Positions 34,171 to 43,227 of a DNA stretch of 64,000 nt are shown piece by piece. A program made the translations under genes and the position numbers. The notes beneath the pieces are model-generated. The model had not been told where the DNA came from, did not search any database, and saw only the letters and a list, made by a program, of their open reading frames with translations. Position 1 is the stretch's first letter, and each line of letters starts with the position of its first letter. The DNA comes from JAGPHI01 sp036641735 (lineage in GTDB: Bacteria > Bacillota > Clostridia > Oscillospirales > Ruminococcaceae): contig JAVWEG010000003.1 of assembly GCA_036641735.1 (NCBI GenBank), positions 1-64,000 of the forward strand. The letters are read 5' to 3'.

Positions 34171-34962
34171 ATGGCAAAATTTACTACGTTTTATTCAGGT
34201 TCATCAGGAAACTGTGCTTATGTAGAAGAAAATGGGAAATATTTACTTATAGATATGGGAAAAAGCTGCCGCATTACCACAACTGCACTTAAAACAATGG
34301 GTTGTTCAATAAGTGATTTATGCGGTATATTAATAACTCACGAACATTCAGACCATATAAGCGGATTAAATGTATTTTTAAAAAAATACAAAGTGCCTGT
34401 ATATGGCGCCGCCGCAACTCTTGATTATTTATATGATCACAATTTAGTGCCGCAAACAGCCGAGCTTGTAGCAATAGATGGACGCAGTGAGGAGATAGGT
34501 GCATTTACAGTTAGCGGATACGAAACAAGCCACGATTCAGTAGCTTGTCTTGGATATAGAATAAAAACTCAAAGTGGTAAGGTAGCAAGCATTGCCACGG
34601 ATCTTGGCTATGTAAGCGATGAAGTATTGGCAAATCTTTATATGGCGGATTTAGTATCGCTTGAAGCAAATTATGATGCACATATGTTAAAAACAGGCGC
34701 GTATCCATATTATCTTAAAAAACGGATAGAGTCTACACAGGGACATTTATGTAACGACGAAAGCGCAATTATTGTTTCACGTTTGGTTTCTAATGGGTGT
34801 AAAAGAATTGCACTTTGTCACTCAAGTAAAGAGAACAATACGCAAGAGCTAATATATAAAGCGGTAAAGTGCGCATTGATTAAAGATGGTGTTATCCCGT
34901 CTGCCGATTGTATTATACAAGTGGCACAAAGATACGAAATATCACCGATATTGGAATTTTGA
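34171..34962 (+). CDS. Metallo-beta-lactamase-fold hydrolase, YycJ/WalJ-like
   Basis: A 263-aa MBL-fold protein with the metal motif THEHSDH, later Asp in ATDLGY and His in LCHSS. The start (FTTFYSGSSGNCAYVE) is typical of YycJ/WalJ, a family tied to cell-wall and replication coordination in Firmicutes; its activity is probably nuclease-like. ATG 34171 fits AAGGTGGG better than the GTG at 34162. rlmH starts two bases after its stop, matching the walJ-rlmH neighbourhood seen in many Firmicutes. Confidence 0.87.
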   Translation: MAKFTTFYSGSSGNCAYVEENGKYLLIDMGKSCRITTTALKTMGCSISDLCGILITHEHSDHISGLNVFLKKYKVPVYGAAATLDYLYDHNLVPQTAELVAIDGRSEEIGAFTVSGYETSHDSVACLGYRIKTQSGKVASIATDLGYVSDEVLANLYMADLVSLEANYDAHMLKTGAYPYYLKKRIESTQGHLCNDESAIIVSRLVSNGCKRIALCHSSKENNTQELIYKAVKCALIKDGVIPSADCIIQVAQRYEISPILEF

Positions 34963-34963
34963 T

Positions 34964-35449
34964 ATGTATAATATAGAATTAATTTGTTTAGGGAAAATAA
35001 ATGCTGCTTTTTACAAGCAAGCAGCGGCAGAATATGAAAAACGTCTTAATGGATTTTGCAAAATAAAAGTGACGGAATTAGCAGAAGAAAAGATAGATGA
35101 AAAATCGTACAGCAATATTTTAATAGAGCGCGCTTTGGATAAAGAAGGCAGTGCAATATTAAACAATATAAAAAAAGGCTCTAAAATAATAATTTTGTGC
35201 ATTGAAGGAAAACAAATGTCCAGCGTAGAATTAGCAGATTATATAAAAGAGGCTGCCATACAAGGAAGCGGAGATTTTACGTTTGTAATAGGCTCTTCGC
35301 ACGGGATAAGTGATAAAGTAAAAAATATGGCAGATATAAAATTATCTATGAGCAAAATGACATTTCCACACGAGCTTGCCCGTGTAATGCTGCTTGAACA
35401 AATATACAGAGCATTTTCCATTATTGCAGGCAGTAAGTATCATAAATAA
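34964..35449 (+). CDS. rlmH: 23S rRNA (pseudouridine1915-N3)-methyltransferase RlmH
   Basis: A 161-aa SPOUT methyltransferase that modifies helix 69 of 23S rRNA. FVIGSSHGIS and the C-terminal LSMSKMTFPHELARVMLLEQIYRA form the knot and SAM site. Length fits the usual ~159 aa. ATG 34964 is used rather than an upstream frame inside the preceding gene. No convincing ribosome site, so coupling to the MBL gene is likely. Confidence 0.95.
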   Translation: MYNIELICLGKINAAFYKQAAAEYEKRLNGFCKIKVTELAEEKIDEKSYSNILIERALDKEGSAILNNIKKGSKIIILCIEGKQMSSVELADYIKEAAIQGSGDFTFVIGSSHGISDKVKNMADIKLSMSKMTFPHELARVMLLEQIYRAFSIIAGSKYHK

Positions 35450-35465
35450 AGGAGGGGAGTCCGCC

Positions 35466-37199
35466 TTGAAGCAGCTTTTCACAAACTTTAAGGGATATCG
35501 TGTACAGCTTGTTTTAGGCCCTATATTTAAGCTTAGTGAAGCCATTATGGAATTGTTTGTCCCGATGATAATGGCTAATATTATTGATGTGGGAATATTA
35601 CAACAAGATATACCTTATATAATAAAAAATGGAATTTTATTACTTGTTATTGGCGCTTTAGGCTTTAGCTTTGCTCTTGTTTGTCAGTATTTTGCATCTT
35701 TAGTAGCTCAAGGATTTGGCAAAAGCTTAAGAACTAAACTGTTTCATCATATTTTCAAGCTATCTCAACAAGACACAGAGCAAATCGGCTCTTCTACACT
35801 TATTACACGGCTTACAAACGACGTTAATCAAATGCAAACCGGTGTTAATATGTTTATCCGCCTTGCAATAAGAGCGCCTTATCTTGCTATCGGTTCTGTT
35901 GTAATGGCACTTAAAATCAATTTTAAAATAGGTGCAATATTTTTAATTTCCACACCGCTTATTCTATTGTTACTATATTTCATTACTCATATTTGTATGC
36001 CGTATTATACTAAATTACAATTAAAGCAGGATAATATATCTAAACTTAGCGGAGAAAATTTAACAGGAGCAAGAGTAATACGCGCATTTGGCAGAGAAGG
36101 TAGGGAGATAGACGATTTTAAAAATGAGGGAGAGCGTTTATGCAAAACCACGATTAAAGTAGGTAAATTGTCGGCTTTGTTAAATCCGCTTACGGCTGTA
36201 ATTACCAATATTGCTATAGTGGCAATAGTATATTTCGGTGCTGAATTTGTTAATATTGGTGCGATATCTTCGGGGAAAATAATTGCGCTTGTTAATTATA
36301 TGACACAAACTCTTTTAGCATTAATCGTATTATCCAATGTTTTACCTGTGTTTACTAAGGCACTTGCCAGTGCTAAACGAGTGAGCGAAATAATGGATAT
36401 GCGCTCATCTATGCAATACAATAAGTGCGATTTTGACAAAAAAGAAACTGATGAAATATTGCATTTTGATAATGTTTCGTTTGCATATGCAAGCGGAGAT
36501 GAGGCAATCAGTAATATTACGTTTTCACTCAATAAAGGGGAAACTTTAGGCATAATCGGCGGTACAGGCTGTGGGAAATCTACATTAATGCGAGTTATTA
36601 TGCGAATGTACGATGCGCAAAACGGGAAAGTGATTTTAGATGGAAAAAACATTAAAGAATATACACTGAAAGAATTGCACCAGTATTTTGCGTATGTACC
36701 TCAAACAGCTATTATGTTTAGCGGTACTGTGCGCGACAATATAAATATGGGCGCGTTAAATGCCACTGATGAAGAAATATGGCAGGCGCTTGAGATAGCG
36801 CAGGGCAAAGAATTTGTGAAAAAAATGGATAAAGGGCTTGATACTGTTATAAACGAGGACGGTAAAAATTTATCAGGCGGACAAAAACAACGTATAGCCA
36901 TAGCGAGGGCATTATTGTTAAAGCGTAATATTATAATGCTTGATGATGCTACCTCGGCGCTTGATTACGCTACAGATGCCGCATTAAGAAAAGCCATGAA
37001 TATATACCTAAAAGACAATTCCGTTATAATAGTAAGCCAGCGCGCAGCTTCACTTAAAAATGCCGATAAAATATTAGTGCTAAATGATGGAGAATTAGCA
37101 GGAATAGGTACGCATAAAGTATTATTTGATAATTGTGATATCTATAAAGAAATATGTTTGTCTCAAGGCATTGGCAAGGAGGCAAAATGTGAATTATAA
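35466..37199 (+). CDS. ABC exporter half-transporter with degenerate catalytic site
   Basis: A 577-aa type IV ABC exporter subunit: six membrane segments, then an NBD with Walker A GGTGCGKST (~365-373), signature LSGGQKQR and Walker B IIMLDDATSALD. The catalytic Glu after Walker B is Asp, the usual degenerate site of one partner in heterodimeric exporters (BmrC/LmrC type). TTG 35466 is chosen for the strong AAAGGAGGGG nearby; the frame to 35394 lies inside rlmH. The stop overlaps the partner gene. Likely a multidrug or lipid/peptide exporter. Confidence 0.92.
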   Translation: MKQLFTNFKGYRVQLVLGPIFKLSEAIMELFVPMIMANIIDVGILQQDIPYIIKNGILLLVIGALGFSFALVCQYFASLVAQGFGKSLRTKLFHHIFKLSQQDTEQIGSSTLITRLTNDVNQMQTGVNMFIRLAIRAPYLAIGSVVMALKINFKIGAIFLISTPLILLLLYFITHICMPYYTKLQLKQDNISKLSGENLTGARVIRAFGREGREIDDFKNEGERLCKTTIKVGKLSALLNPLTAVITNIAIVAIVYFGAEFVNIGAISSGKIIALVNYMTQTLLALIVLSNVLPVFTKALASAKRVSEIMDMRSSMQYNKCDFDKKETDEILHFDNVSFAYASGDEAISNITFSLNKGETLGIIGGTGCGKSTLMRVIMRMYDAQNGKVILDGKNIKEYTLKELHQYFAYVPQTAIMFSGTVRDNINMGALNATDEEIWQALEIAQGKEFVKKMDKGLDTVINEDGKNLSGGQKQRIAIARALLLKRNIIMLDDATSALDYATDAALRKAMNIYLKDNSVIIVSQRAASLKNADKILVLNDGELAGIGTHKVLFDNCDIYKEICLSQGIGKEAKCEL

Positions 37200-38925
37200 A
37201 ATTATAAAACGCATTGCAAAATATGTAAAGCCATATAGCTTTACACTAATATTTGGCGTGTTAACATCGTTTTTATATGTGCTATTTACTTTATTATGTC
37301 CTGTATTAATAGGGGAAGCAATAGACTACTGTATTGAAATTGGCAAAGTAAACTTTGAAATGGTTCATTATTATCTATTATTATTGCTTTGCAGCATAGC
37401 ATTTGCAAGTGTTGCTCAGTTTTTAATGCAAATGACAACGCGCTCAATTTCCGCTAAAGTGTCACGAGATATTCGCCTTGCAGCATTTTCTTCTATTAAC
37501 AATGCTCCTATTTCCAAGATAGACACACAATCTCACGGAGATATTATCAGTCGTCTTGTAAACGATACCGATTTTGTAGGCGAAGGTATTTTGCAAGGGC
37601 TAACACAAGGCTTACCGGGAATAGCAACGATTATCGGCACATTGATTGTTATGCTGTGGCAAAGTCCGTTAATAGCGGTTTTAGTGGTGTTAATCACACC
37701 GCTTTCTATATTTTTTGCAAAATTTATTTCCAAAAGAACCTCGCATTTGTTTAAAAAACAATCGCAAGCTCAGGGCGAATTGTCAGGTCTTATAAACGAG
37801 ATGATTATTGGCGGAGAAACTGTGCGCGCATTCGATTATGAAGATAAAGCTTTTAGTCGATTTGAGAGTATCAGCGACAAGCTTTTTTCATCTGGGCTAA
37901 AAAGCGTATTTTATTCGTCGGTTACTAATCCCGGAACAAGATTTGTTAACAGCATTGTTTACGCAGCAGTAATGGTAATTGGTGCAATATTTGTAATTGA
38001 AGGAAGAATGACTATAGGTCAGTTAAGCTGTTTTCTTACCTATGCCAATCATTATACTAAGCCATTTAATGAAGTAACAGGTGTGCTTACACAGCTTGAA
38101 GCAGCAGTGGCAGGAGCGCAGCGTATATTTGAAATAATAGATTATCCTAAGGATATTGATGATGAAAAAAATATTCGGCATTTAAGTGATGTTACAGGAA
38201 ATATTAATATAAATAATGTCGAGTTTTCTTACAATTCTAAAAATCCGATAATAAAAAATATTAATTTAAAGGTAAAAGCAGGTGAAAAAATAGCAATAGT
38301 AGGGCCTACAGGCTGTGGAAAAACTACGCTTATTAATTTGCTTATGCGATTTTACGAAGTAGATAGTGGAAATATTGAACTGGATAATATCGATATTATC
38401 AATATTAATAGAGATGAGCTGCGTTCAAATTTTGGTATGGTGCTGCAAGATACTTGGCTTAAAAACGCAACAATTAAAGAAAATATAGCATATGGAAATC
38501 CGCAGGCAACAGATGCAGAAATAATAGAAGCTGCAAAAGAAAGCTTTGCGCATAGCTTTATCAGGCGTTTGCCGAACAGATATGATACTATTATCACTAA
38601 AGGCGGCGGTAATTTATCGGCAGGGCAAAAACAGCTTTTATGTATTGCCCGTATTATGCTGCGTCACCCTAAAATACTGATTTTAGATGAAGCTACAAGC
38701 AGTATAGATACTCGTACAGAGCTGTTAGTACAGCAGGCTTTTCTTAAATTAATGGAAGGCCGCACCAGCTTTGTAGTGGCACATAGGTTATCTACTATTA
38801 AATCGGCAGATTTAATTATAGTGATGCGCGATGGTGAGATAGTGGAACAAGGTACGCATAATGAGCTTATTTCATATAATAAATTTTATGCGCAGCTATA
38901 TTACAGCCAATTTGACGAACAATAA
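37189..38925 (+). CDS. ABC exporter half-transporter with consensus catalytic site
   Basis: A 578-aa partner subunit: six membrane segments, Walker A GPTGCGKTT, signature LSAGQKQL and Walker B ILILDEATSSID with the catalytic Glu present. GTG 37189 has AAGGAGG seven bases before it, inside the end of the first subunit, and the two genes overlap by 11 bp. Together with the first subunit this predicts one functional and one degenerate ATP site. It ends at a strong shared terminator. Confidence 0.92.
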   Translation: MNYKIIKRIAKYVKPYSFTLIFGVLTSFLYVLFTLLCPVLIGEAIDYCIEIGKVNFEMVHYYLLLLLCSIAFASVAQFLMQMTTRSISAKVSRDIRLAAFSSINNAPISKIDTQSHGDIISRLVNDTDFVGEGILQGLTQGLPGIATIIGTLIVMLWQSPLIAVLVVLITPLSIFFAKFISKRTSHLFKKQSQAQGELSGLINEMIIGGETVRAFDYEDKAFSRFESISDKLFSSGLKSVFYSSVTNPGTRFVNSIVYAAVMVIGAIFVIEGRMTIGQLSCFLTYANHYTKPFNEVTGVLTQLEAAVAGAQRIFEIIDYPKDIDDEKNIRHLSDVTGNININNVEFSYNSKNPIIKNINLKVKAGEKIAIVGPTGCGKTTLINLLMRFYEVDSGNIELDNIDIININRDELRSNFGMVLQDTWLKNATIKENIAYGNPQATDAEIIEAAKESFAHSFIRRLPNRYDTIITKGGGNLSAGQKQLLCIARIMLRHPKILILDEATSSIDTRTELLVQQAFLKLMEGRTSFVVAHRLSTIKSADLIIVMRDGEIVEQGTHNELISYNKFYAQLYYSQFDEQ

Positions 38926-38961
38926 AACACGGCACACAGAATATTTCTGTGTGCCGTGTTT
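38925..38961. terminator. Terminator shared by the ABC operon and rex
   Basis: A 16-bp perfect stem (38925-38940 with 38946-38961), 5-nt loop, with A-rich and T-rich flanks for both directions. Confidence 0.88.
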
Positions 38962-38969
38962 ATTATGTT

Positions 38970-39605
38970 TTAGTCTTTATTTCGCACCATATATCCTAAG
39001 CTCATTAGGCTGTCACCTAAATGAACATTTTCTACTGTTATATTATCATACATAACAGAGAGGTCGTAATGGCTGAAATTCCAAAACCCTTTAATGCCAA
39101 GTGCTACTAAGTGCGGCGCTATTTCTTGAGCGCCTGCTCGAGGCAAGCACAAAACAGCTACTTCAGGCTTATGAATCTCACAAAACTCTGTTAGCTCATC
39201 AATATGCTTTATAGTTACACCGCACAAGGTGTTTCCTATTTCTTTTGGATCAATATCAAACGCGCCAACAAGATGATATCCTCTGGCTTCAGCAGTAAGA
39301 TAGCTTGAAATGGCGTGTCCAAGCATACCTGTGCCAAGTAAAATTGTATCTAGCTTTTCGTCACTGAAAAGCAGTTTTGCTATTTCATCTAGCAAAACAT
39401 CAATATTATATCCAATACCTTGCTGGCCAAAGCCACCAAAACAATTGAAATCTTGTCTCACTTGCGAAGCTGTAGTACCCATAGCGTTAGCAAGCTCACT
39501 TGATGATATTTTTGTAATACCATTTTGTTTCATATCATAGATGTATCTATAATATTTTGGCAAACGTTTTATTACGGGTAAAGACACTTTATTTATATTA
39601 GACAT
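38970..39605 (-). CDS. rex: Redox-sensing transcriptional repressor Rex
   Basis: A 211-aa repressor that reads the NADH/NAD+ ratio. The N-terminal winged helix (ISSSELANAMGTTASQVRQDF) and the Rossmann NAD site LLGTGMLGHAIS (GTGMLG at 91-96) are clear, with FNFSHYDLS near the C-terminus. It lies 18 bp downstream of icd on the same strand, so the pair is probably one transcript. No convincing Rex box (TTGTTAA-type palindrome) was found upstream of icd. Confidence 0.94.
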   Translation of the reverse strand: MSNINKVSLPVIKRLPKYYRYIYDMKQNGITKISSSELANAMGTTASQVRQDFNCFGGFGQQGIGYNIDVLLDEIAKLLFSDEKLDTILLGTGMLGHAISSYLTAEARGYHLVGAFDIDPKEIGNTLCGVTIKHIDELTEFCEIHKPEVAVLCLPRAGAQEIAPHLVALGIKGFWNFSHYDLSVMYDNITVENVHLGDSLMSLGYMVRNKD

Positions 39606-39623
39606 TTACCTCACCTACCTGAT

Positions 39624-40781
39624 TTAGATGCATTTAGTTGTACGCATTACATAATCGCCAAATTCTTCACAAGTGCAGCCCGTATCACGGCCTGTTATTG
39701 CAAGAGATTTTTCTGTAAACATACATTTGTCGAGTGCGGCGGTTAATTTATCTGCTTTGTCTTGATATCCTATATGAGATAACAGCATTACAGTGGCTCT
39801 TAGCATACTGCAAGGATCTGCATATTGGGCGCGGCCTTCTTTTACCATACGAGGGGCAGAGCCGTGAATAGCTTCAAACATTGCATATCGTTTACCGATA
39901 TTACCGCTGCCTGCTGTGCCTACACCACCTTGAAACTCTGCCGCTTCATCAGTAATAATATCACCATATAAATTAGGAAGCACAAATACTTCAAAATCAC
40001 GTCTACGTTTTTCATCTACCAATTTTGCGGTCATAATGTCAATATACCAGTCATCGGTAACGATATTGGGGTGTTTAGCACCTATTTCTTGACAAATACG
40101 TAAAAACTTACCGTCAGTAGCCTTTATTACATTAGCTTTCGTTACAATTGACACACGCTTTTTTTTGTTTTTTTCGGCAAAATCATATGCAAGCTCTGCA
40201 ATACGCTCGGTGCCGTCAGTAGTTGTAATTGTAAAATCCACTGAAATTCCGGCTTCTGTTTCAAATCCGAGGCTGCCAACAGCGTATGCGCCCTCGGTAT
40301 TTTCTCTGAAAAACGTCCAATCAATACCTTGCTCAGGCACTTTTACAGGACGCACATTTGCAAATAAATCAAGCTCTTTTCGCATTGCTACATTTGCACT
40401 TTCGATATTAGGCCATTCGTCGCCGGCACGAGGGGTAGTGGTAGGTCCTTTTAATATAACTTGGCAGCTTTTCAATTCCGCCAAAACGTCATCAGGAATG
40501 GCTTTGCCTACTTTTGCACGGTTTTCTATTGTAAGACCGTCTATTTCTTTAAAAGTAACTTTGCCTTTTTGCACTTCATCTTCCAATAAAAAGCGCAATA
40601 CGCGCTCTGCTTCACGCGTAATAACAGGCCCTATGCCATCGCCGCCGCATATGCCTATTACAAGAGGGCTAAGCGTTTGATAATCGATAAAATCACCTTC
40701 GCTTTGCATCTTGGCTACACGTTTTTTTTGCAGCTCTATCAGCTCGGCAAATTTGTTTTTGCCACTGTCAATTGTCTCCAT
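39624..40781 (-). CDS. icd: Isocitrate/isopropylmalate dehydrogenase family, probably isocitrate dehydrogenase
   Basis: A 385-aa beta-decarboxylating dehydrogenase. The substrate-site segment NIESANVAMRKELDLFANVRPV has Ser128, Asn130, Arg134 and Arg144 in the isocitrate pattern rather than the isopropylmalate one. ICGGDGIGP, ANVIKATDGKFL, DDWYIDIMTAKLV and GDIITDEAAEFQGG are also present. It would make 2-oxoglutarate for glutamate synthesis in an incomplete TCA branch. The ATG at 40781 has AGAGGTAA upstream. Cofactor specificity is not certain. It is the first gene of a pair with rex. Confidence 0.87.
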   Translation of the reverse strand: METIDSGKNKFAELIELQKKRVAKMQSEGDFIDYQTLSPLVIGICGGDGIGPVITREAERVLRFLLEDEVQKGKVTFKEIDGLTIENRAKVGKAIPDDVLAELKSCQVILKGPTTTPRAGDEWPNIESANVAMRKELDLFANVRPVKVPEQGIDWTFFRENTEGAYAVGSLGFETEAGISVDFTITTTDGTERIAELAYDFAEKNKKKRVSIVTKANVIKATDGKFLRICQEIGAKHPNIVTDDWYIDIMTAKLVDEKRRRDFEVFVLPNLYGDIITDEAAEFQGGVGTAGSGNIGKRYAMFEAIHGSAPRMVKEGRAQYADPCSMLRATVMLLSHIGYQDKADKLTAALDKCMFTEKSLAITGRDTGCTCEEFGDYVMRTTKCI

Positions 40782-40829
40782 AGCGTTACCTCTTTCAATT
40801 AAAGATTTTGATGTTAATATACAGTATAT

Positions 40830-40857
40830 ATTATACCATTGTTGCGGCGCTTGTCAA
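40830..40857 (-). promoter_or_regulatory. Consensus promoter of icd-rex
   Basis: On the minus strand TTGACA (40857-40852), 16 bases, TATAAT (40835-40830), with a TGG extended -10. This is the best vegetative promoter in the window. An AATATAC/GTATAT near-palindrome covers the start point. Confidence 0.8.
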
Positions 40858-40914
40858 ACAAATAACAGGCCAAATGTCAAATAATAAGCAGTGCTTTTTA
40901 TTTAGAAACTTTTG

Positions 40915-40923
40915 TGTTATACT
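40915..40923 (+). promoter_or_regulatory. Extended -10 promoter candidate for ligA
   Basis: TGTTATACT is a TGn-extended -10 with a poor -35, 38 bp before the ligA start. Confidence 0.45.
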
Positions 40924-40960
40924 ATTACTATTATTACTCTTAAAATTACGAGGTGATTGT

Positions 40961-42937
40961 TTGAATTTAGAGTCGGCAAAAAAACGCCATAAAGAGCTTT
41001 CTGATATGCTTTTACGCTCGAGTCATTTATACTATGATTTAGATGCTCCGTCAATTAGTGACTATGAATATGATATGCTTAATAATGAGCTTAAAAGCTT
41101 GGAAGAAGAGTATGCGGAGCTTATTACTTTGAAATCGCCAACGCAGCACGTTGGTGGGATAGCATCAACGAAATTCAACAAGGTTACGCATATTGTAAAG
41201 ATGGAGAGCTTACAAGACGCATTTTCGTATGATGAGATACGTGATTTTGATAGACGAGTGCGAGATGCCGGATTAAATCCGCAATATGTTGTAGAGTCGA
41301 AAATTGATGGACTTTCGGTAAGCCTAGAGTACGAAAATGGCGATTTGGTGCGCGGTTCTACACGTGGAGACGGTACAGTAGGCGAAGACGTTACCGAAAA
41401 TTTAATCACGATTAAATCTATTCCGAAACATCTTAAAAACGCACCTGAATTTATAGAAGTGCGCGGCGAAGTTTATATGCCACACGATGCGTTTGCGCGC
41501 TTGGTGGAGGAGCAGGAGCTTACAGAAAAGCCTGTTGCTAAAAATCCGCGCAATGCTGCGGCAGGCGCATTAAGGCAAAAAAACAGTGAAATTACGGCAC
41601 AGCGAGAGCTGGCGATATTTGTATTTAATATTCAGCAATTAAAAGGCAAAGAGCTATTATCGCATAGTGAGAGCTTGAAATATGCACAAGATTTAGGATT
41701 TATAATTTCTCCGCAATATAAAACCGTGAATAATATTGAAGATGCAATAAAAGAAATAGAGGCAATAGGAGAAAGACGCGGAGGTTTGGAATTTGATATT
41801 GACGGCGCAGTTGTAAAGGTGGACAACTTTACACAAAGACAAGCGCTTGGAAGTACAAATAAATTTCCGCGTTGGGCAATAGCGTTTAAGTATCCTCCGG
41901 AAGAAAAGGATACTAAGCTGTTAGATATAGATGTTACAGTGGGGCGCACAGGAGTGCTAACGCCCACGGCGATATTTGAGCCGATAACGCTTGCAGGTAC
42001 TACGGTATCAAGAGCTATTTTGCATAATGAAGCATATATTAATGATTTAAAGTTAAGCATTGGTGATATTATTCGTGTGCGCAAGGCAGGGGACATTATT
42101 CCCGAGGTAATAGCGGTAACAGAGCATTGCGAAAACGAAAAATTTATTATGCCTCGCATATGCCCTTCGTGCGGCGCACAGGTGTCTCACGAAAAAGATG
42201 AAGCTGCGCTCAGATGCGTAAACCCTGAATGTCCTGCCCAAAGTCTGCGTAATATATTGCATTTTGCTTCAAGAAATGCAATGAATATAGATGGATTTGG
42301 CCCTGCAATAGCACAGCAGCTTATTGAGCGACATCTTATGGAAAATGTCGCAGATATTTATTATCTTGAAAAAGGTTCATTGTTGGATTTAGATAAATTT
42401 AAAGAAAAATCTGCCGACAACTTAATTGCGGCTATAGAAGCGTCTAAAAATAATAATCTCGACAAGCTTGTTTTTGGGCTTGGTATACGCAATATTGGCA
42501 GTAAAGCAGCCACTTTGTTAGCGGAGAAATTTCGTAATATTGATGCAATAGCGAATGCCGACCGTGCAGAGCTTGACGGTATAGATGGCTTTGGCGAAGT
42601 AATGGCAGACAGCGTGCTTGACTTTTTCTGTAAAAGCGGAACTGCGGATTTAATAAACCGATTAAAAAAAGCAAATGTAAATATGCAGTATACGGGTGAA
42701 ATTAAAACGGATAAGCTTGCAGGTAAAACAATTGTTGTTACAGGCACATTGCCTACTTTATCGCGTAATGATGCACAGGAGCTAATAGTAAAAAATGGCG
42801 GTAAATCGGCAAACTCTGTTTCAAAAAAGACTTCATATGTTTTGGCAGGTGAAGCAGCAGGCTCTAAGCTTACCAAAGCAAACGAGCTTGGTATTGAGAT
42901 ATTAGATGAAGCTGCATTTTTAAATTTGATAAAATAA
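40961..42937 (+). CDS. ligA: NAD-dependent DNA ligase LigA
   Basis: A 658-aa ligase. The adenylated Lys114 sits in VESKIDGLSV; the OB fold, a four-Cys zinc finger (CPSCG ... CVNPEC), helix-hairpin-helix region (~500-570) and C-terminal BRCT domain (~585-658) follow. TTG 40961 is chosen over a frame reaching to 40808 because GAGGTG lies about six bases upstream and NLESAKKRHKELS matches the family start. gatC begins 12 bp later. Confidence 0.94.
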   Translation: MNLESAKKRHKELSDMLLRSSHLYYDLDAPSISDYEYDMLNNELKSLEEEYAELITLKSPTQHVGGIASTKFNKVTHIVKMESLQDAFSYDEIRDFDRRVRDAGLNPQYVVESKIDGLSVSLEYENGDLVRGSTRGDGTVGEDVTENLITIKSIPKHLKNAPEFIEVRGEVYMPHDAFARLVEEQELTEKPVAKNPRNAAAGALRQKNSEITAQRELAIFVFNIQQLKGKELLSHSESLKYAQDLGFIISPQYKTVNNIEDAIKEIEAIGERRGGLEFDIDGAVVKVDNFTQRQALGSTNKFPRWAIAFKYPPEEKDTKLLDIDVTVGRTGVLTPTAIFEPITLAGTTVSRAILHNEAYINDLKLSIGDIIRVRKAGDIIPEVIAVTEHCENEKFIMPRICPSCGAQVSHEKDEAALRCVNPECPAQSLRNILHFASRNAMNIDGFGPAIAQQLIERHLMENVADIYYLEKGSLLDLDKFKEKSADNLIAAIEASKNNNLDKLVFGLGIRNIGSKAATLLAEKFRNIDAIANADRAELDGIDGFGEVMADSVLDFFCKSGTADLINRLKKANVNMQYTGEIKTDKLAGKTIVVTGTLPTLSRNDAQELIVKNGGKSANSVSKKTSYVLAGEAAGSKLTKANELGIEILDEAAFLNLIK

Positions 42938-42949
42938 TAGGAGGATATT

Positions 42950-43222
42950 ATGAATATAGATGTAAAACATATTGCAAAGCTGGCAATGCTTACTATTCCC
43001 GATAATGAAATAGATAGCTTTGCAAAAGAGATGGAAAATATAGTGGGTATGTGTGAGCATTTGCCGGAGCTGCAAAGCACAGATACTTTACTTGATATTT
43101 CAGATATGATGGAATTGCGTGAAGATATTATTGTGCCATCAAGTCCGAGAGACGAAATGCTTAGTAATGTACCAAAAGCTGTGGCAGGCTGTATAGTAGT
43201 GCCAAGAACGGTGGAGGAATAA
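42950..43222 (+). CDS. gatC: Asp/Glu-tRNA amidotransferase subunit C
   Basis: A 90-aa small subunit that clamps GatA and GatB together in the complex that converts Glu-tRNA(Gln) and Asp-tRNA(Asn) to the amidated forms. VKHIAKLAMLTIPDNEIDSFAKEMENI is the family N-terminus. ATG 42950 with TAGGAGG. Confidence 0.92.
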   Translation: MNIDVKHIAKLAMLTIPDNEIDSFAKEMENIVGMCEHLPELQSTDTLLDISDMMELREDIIVPSSPRDEMLSNVPKAVAGCIVVPRTVEE

Positions 43223-43227
43223 ATATA

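Noticed and set aside
40782..40960. Rex-box palindrome in the icd-ligA gap
   Set aside because: No TTGTTAA/TTAACAA-type pair with proper spacing is present.
40808..40960. N-terminal extension of LigA (51 residues)
   Set aside because: It covers the divergent promoters and a hydrophobic low-complexity stretch; the TTG at 40961 has the Shine-Dalgarno and the family start.
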